Origin: Pseudanabaenaceae cyanobacterium SKYG29
Lineage (GTDB): Bacteria > Cyanobacteriota > Cyanobacteriia > Pseudanabaenales > Pseudanabaenaceae
Reading direction: 5' to 3'
NCBI GenBank assembly: GCA_025055675.1
Contig: JANWWT010000001.1
Span: forward strand, 310,001-374,000
DNA: 64,000 nt
In this document: positions 62,273 to 64,000 of the stretch, one piece after another
Position numbering within the stretch: the stretch's first letter is position 1
Layout of the letters: each line of letters opens with the position of its first letter
The notes under the pieces: model-generated
Seen by the model: the letters and a program-made list of their open reading frames with translations, nothing else
The model's database searches: none
What the model was told of the DNA's origin: nothing
Program-made: the position numbers and the translations under genes

Positions 62273-62776
62273 TTGACCAAGTCGATCGACTTACCGAAAG
62301 TAGACGAATTTTTACAAGAACTGGCGATGATCCAACAGCAGGGGTCAAAACGGATTGCGATCCTAGGGTCTCGTCATGTGCCTATTACCCATCAGAATCT
62401 AATAGAGCTATTGAGCTATGCCCTGGCTTTAGCAGGCAATCGTATTATCACTTCTGGTTCGACAGGCACCAATTTTGCGGTAATTCGGGGGGTATTGCGG
62501 GCTGACCCTAACTTGCTGACAGTGATTTTACCCCAGAGTTTGTCTAAACAATCCCCAGACTCCCAGGAACAACTGGCAAATGTAATTCATCTAATTGAGC
62601 ACGCCGAAAATAATCACCTCAGTTTGGGGGAAGCCAGTGCTCTCTGTAATCAAGAAATTATTATGAAGTGCCAGCAGCTGATCTGTTTTGCCTTCCATGA
62701 TAGCCATACCCTCCTCCGTACTTGCCAAGAGGCAGAAGAACAGCGTAAAGTCGTCACGCTCTTTTATTTCGACTAG
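62273..62776 (+). CDS. SLOG/DprA-like Rossmann protein (DNA recombination-mediator protein A type)
   Basis: 167 residues matching the cyanobacterial family annotated as DNA recombination-mediator protein A. It shows IAILGSRHVPITHQNLIEL, IITSGSTGTNFAVIRG, LTVILPQSLSKQSPDS and CFAFHDSHTLLRTCQEAEEQ. The fold is a Rossmann-like SLOG domain that binds nucleotides; the DprA label is by analogy. The TTG at 62273 is preferred over the GTG at 62246: it gives TKSIDLPKVDEF, which fits the family start, with GGAAGAG just upstream. The MBL gene follows 5 bp later. Confidence 0.82.
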   Translation: MTKSIDLPKVDEFLQELAMIQQQGSKRIAILGSRHVPITHQNLIELLSYALALAGNRIITSGSTGTNFAVIRGVLRADPNLLTVILPQSLSKQSPDSQEQLANVIHLIEHAENNHLSLGEASALCNQEIIMKCQQLICFAFHDSHTLLRTCQEAEEQRKVVTLFYFD

Positions 62777-62781
62777 CCTTT

Positions 62782-63564
62782 ATGCAACGCCGATATTTTA
62801 TCCATGCAGGGGTAGGACTGGGCATGAGCCTCCTGTTATCCCCGATCGCGGCGGCAGCACCCCTTACCGTCACCTGGTTGGGGCACATGAGTTTTTTGTT
62901 CCAAGATGGCAAACGGCGGATTTTTACCCATCCCTTTAAGTCAGTGGGCTGTAATGCTGGTCGTCCCACACCCAAACCAGCGGCAGATTTGGTCTTGGTT
63001 AGTTCTGCTCTCCTAGACGAAGGTTTTGTGGCGAATGTCCCCGAGGCTACGCCTATTCTCTCTCAACCCGGCTCCTACAATTTACTGGGGATGACATTCC
63101 AGGGGATTCGCATGGCTCACGATCGTTCTGAGGGCAGGCGGTTTGGTGTTAATGTGGCGTGGCGGTGGCAACAGGGGGGTATTAATATCCTACACTTGGG
63201 GGGAGCGGCAGCCCCGTTTTTAGTAGAGGAGCGCATCTTGATGGGTCGTCCTGACGTGGCTATTGTGCCTGTGGGGGGGGGAGCTAAAGCTTACAACCCC
63301 GAAGAAGCTAAGAGTGCTATTACCAGTCTCAATCCCAGGATAGTAATTCCTGTCCACTATCGTCCTGCCAAAGCTGATGCTGCTGCCTGTGACCTGCAAC
63401 CTTTGTCCGACTTTCTCAGTTTGTTCCCCCCCGATGTGGTCAAGCGCTTGAATAGCAACACCGCCAGTTGGACGGTCGCCCAACTACCCCAGACACTGCA
63501 AATTGTTGTCTTTGCGGAAACCCCTGCTCCTCTCCAGAGAACTACCCCGCCTAAACGCCCATAA
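62782..63564 (+). CDS. exported MBL-fold protein with degenerate metal site
   Basis: 260-residue protein of the metallo-beta-lactamase fold related to UlaG/UPF0173 hydrolases. The N-terminus MQRRYFIHAGVGLGMSLLLS is a signal peptide with a twin-arginine-like start (RRYFI). TWLGHMSFLFQDGKRRIFTHP is normal. The metal-binding HxHxDH motif is replaced by VSSALLDEG (about residues 73-81), so H, H and H are lost; HLGGAA and IPVHYRPAKAD remain. Catalysis in the usual way is therefore unlikely. Follows the SLOG gene by 5 bp; probably one operon. Confidence 0.8.
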   Translation: MQRRYFIHAGVGLGMSLLLSPIAAAAPLTVTWLGHMSFLFQDGKRRIFTHPFKSVGCNAGRPTPKPAADLVLVSSALLDEGFVANVPEATPILSQPGSYNLLGMTFQGIRMAHDRSEGRRFGVNVAWRWQQGGINILHLGGAAAPFLVEERILMGRPDVAIVPVGGGAKAYNPEEAKSAITSLNPRIVIPVHYRPAKADAAACDLQPLSDFLSLFPPDVVKRLNSNTASWTVAQLPQTLQIVVFAETPAPLQRTTPPKRP

Positions 63565-63597
63565 TGTGGTACAACAAGGTAGCTTGAGCGCGTGCCT

Positions 63598-64000
63598 ATG
63601 AGCGGTACATTTCGCGGGAACGTTGGTTTGCTATTTGTCTTGGGTGTAGTGCTCACCCTGGGATTCAATCTTTGGCGCTTAATCCAACCCTATACCCAAC
63701 CCCCCCCCCGTCCTGAATTTCCCAGTGCTGCTAAAGCCAAGACCCCTCCCCCGCCCCAAGCTGTTAGCCCGCCACCCACCACTGCACCAAAAGTGGAAGA
63801 GGAGAAGCCAGAAGTACCAGCGATCGGTAAAGGCAAAGTGGTGCCCGACATTGGCTTAGTCCTAAGGGAATCCCCCTCTAGTGAAAGTGGGGGGAGTAGT
63901 GGTGTGCCCTTTAATGCCGAAATCTCCATCCTAGAGGAGACAGAAGACGGGGAATGGCTAAAAATCCGCGATGACAGTACAGGGGCAACCGGTTGGGTGC
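63598..64000 (+). CDS. membrane-anchored SH3-domain protein, 3'-truncated by window edge
   Basis: The frame runs from ATG 63598 (or GTG 63592) to the window end, 134 codons so far. One N-terminal membrane helix (about residues 8-26, VGLLFVLGVVLTLGFNL), then a proline-rich linker (PPPRPEFPSAAK, KTPPPPQAVSPPPTT), then the start of a bacterial SH3 domain (IGLVLRESPSSESGG, FNAEISILEETEDGEWLKI) with DSTGATGWV at the edge. Bacterial SH3 domains bind peptidoglycan or peptides. The 3' end is outside the window. Confidence 0.8.
   Translation, partial: MSGTFRGNVGLLFVLGVVLTLGFNLWRLIQPYTQPPPRPEFPSAAKAKTPPPPQAVSPPPTTAPKVEEEKPEVPAIGKGKVVPDIGLVLRESPSSESGGSSGVPFNAEISILEETEDGEWLKIRDDSTGATGWV

Overview
The window is one continuous piece of a cyanobacterial chromosome. 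The evidence is a set of lineage-specific genes: the phycobilisome core subunit ApcF, the orange carotenoid protein with its recovery protein FRP, the beta-carboxysome shell protein CcmP, the proton-extrusion protein PxcA, the plastid-type ribosomal protein PSRP-3, and an RNase E with the arginine-rich cyanobacterial tail. The palindrome CGATCG, core of the cyanobacterial HIP1 element, recurs throughout on a roughly balanced-GC background. I cannot name the species. Coding density is very high, with little intergenic space and many 1-30 bp overlaps. I saw no rRNA, transposase gene, prophage or CRISPR array.

Layout. 0-3.2 kb: the end of a thioredoxin-like ferredoxin gene, then cysS and tyrS tail to tail. 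3.4-8.8 kb: cell-surface genes (a processive family-2 glycosyltransferase, an SLH-type lipoprotein coupled to a sugar nucleotidyltransferase, an LCP ligase and a family-4 glycosyltransferase). 8.8-16.4 kb: MoxR ATPase with ACT-domain malic enzyme, apcF, a FIST sensor protein, a glycogen debranching enzyme and a DegT aminotransferase. 16.4-25.4 kb, minus strand: GPH transporter, small membrane protein, lipase-like hydrolase, ribBA, a giant three-module TPR/glycosyltransferase protein and aroQ. 25.5-33.5 kb: ccmP-nadD, a second MoxR, the rne operon, PuuD-like amidotransferase, phasin-like protein, rsmI and another GT2. 33.6-35.6 kb: an unknown 152-aa protein, then ocp and frp. 35.9-47.6 kb: peptidoglycan and cell-division genes (PBP2, glmU, murD, ftsI, murE) mixed with ruvC, SIMPL, sufE and a sirohydrochlorin chelatase. 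47.7-53.5 kb: a 57-aa membrane protein, pheA, pxcA, DUF1350, an SbcD/Mre11-like nuclease, a GT-B protein and rpsN. 53.6-64 kb: a PP2C phosphatase with 14 WD40 repeats, DUF4330, lpxD, TPR, HAD phosphatase, PSRP-3, SPFH protein, tRNA-Leu(GAG), a GGDEF cyclase followed by a SLOG-fold protein, a degenerate MBL-fold protein and the start of an SH3-domain protein.

How the genes work together. ocp and frp form the complete photoprotective switch acting on the phycobilisome, to which ApcF also belongs. glmU, murD, murE, the two class-B PBPs and the LCP protein serve wall synthesis and attachment of wall polymers. Most of the rest is housekeeping. No clear-cut new system is visible. The most unusual items are the triplicated TPR-glycosyltransferase protein, the PP2C-WD40 protein translationally coupled to DUF4330, the diguanylate cyclase/SLOG gene pair, and a DegT aminotransferase with a cysteine-rich insertion.
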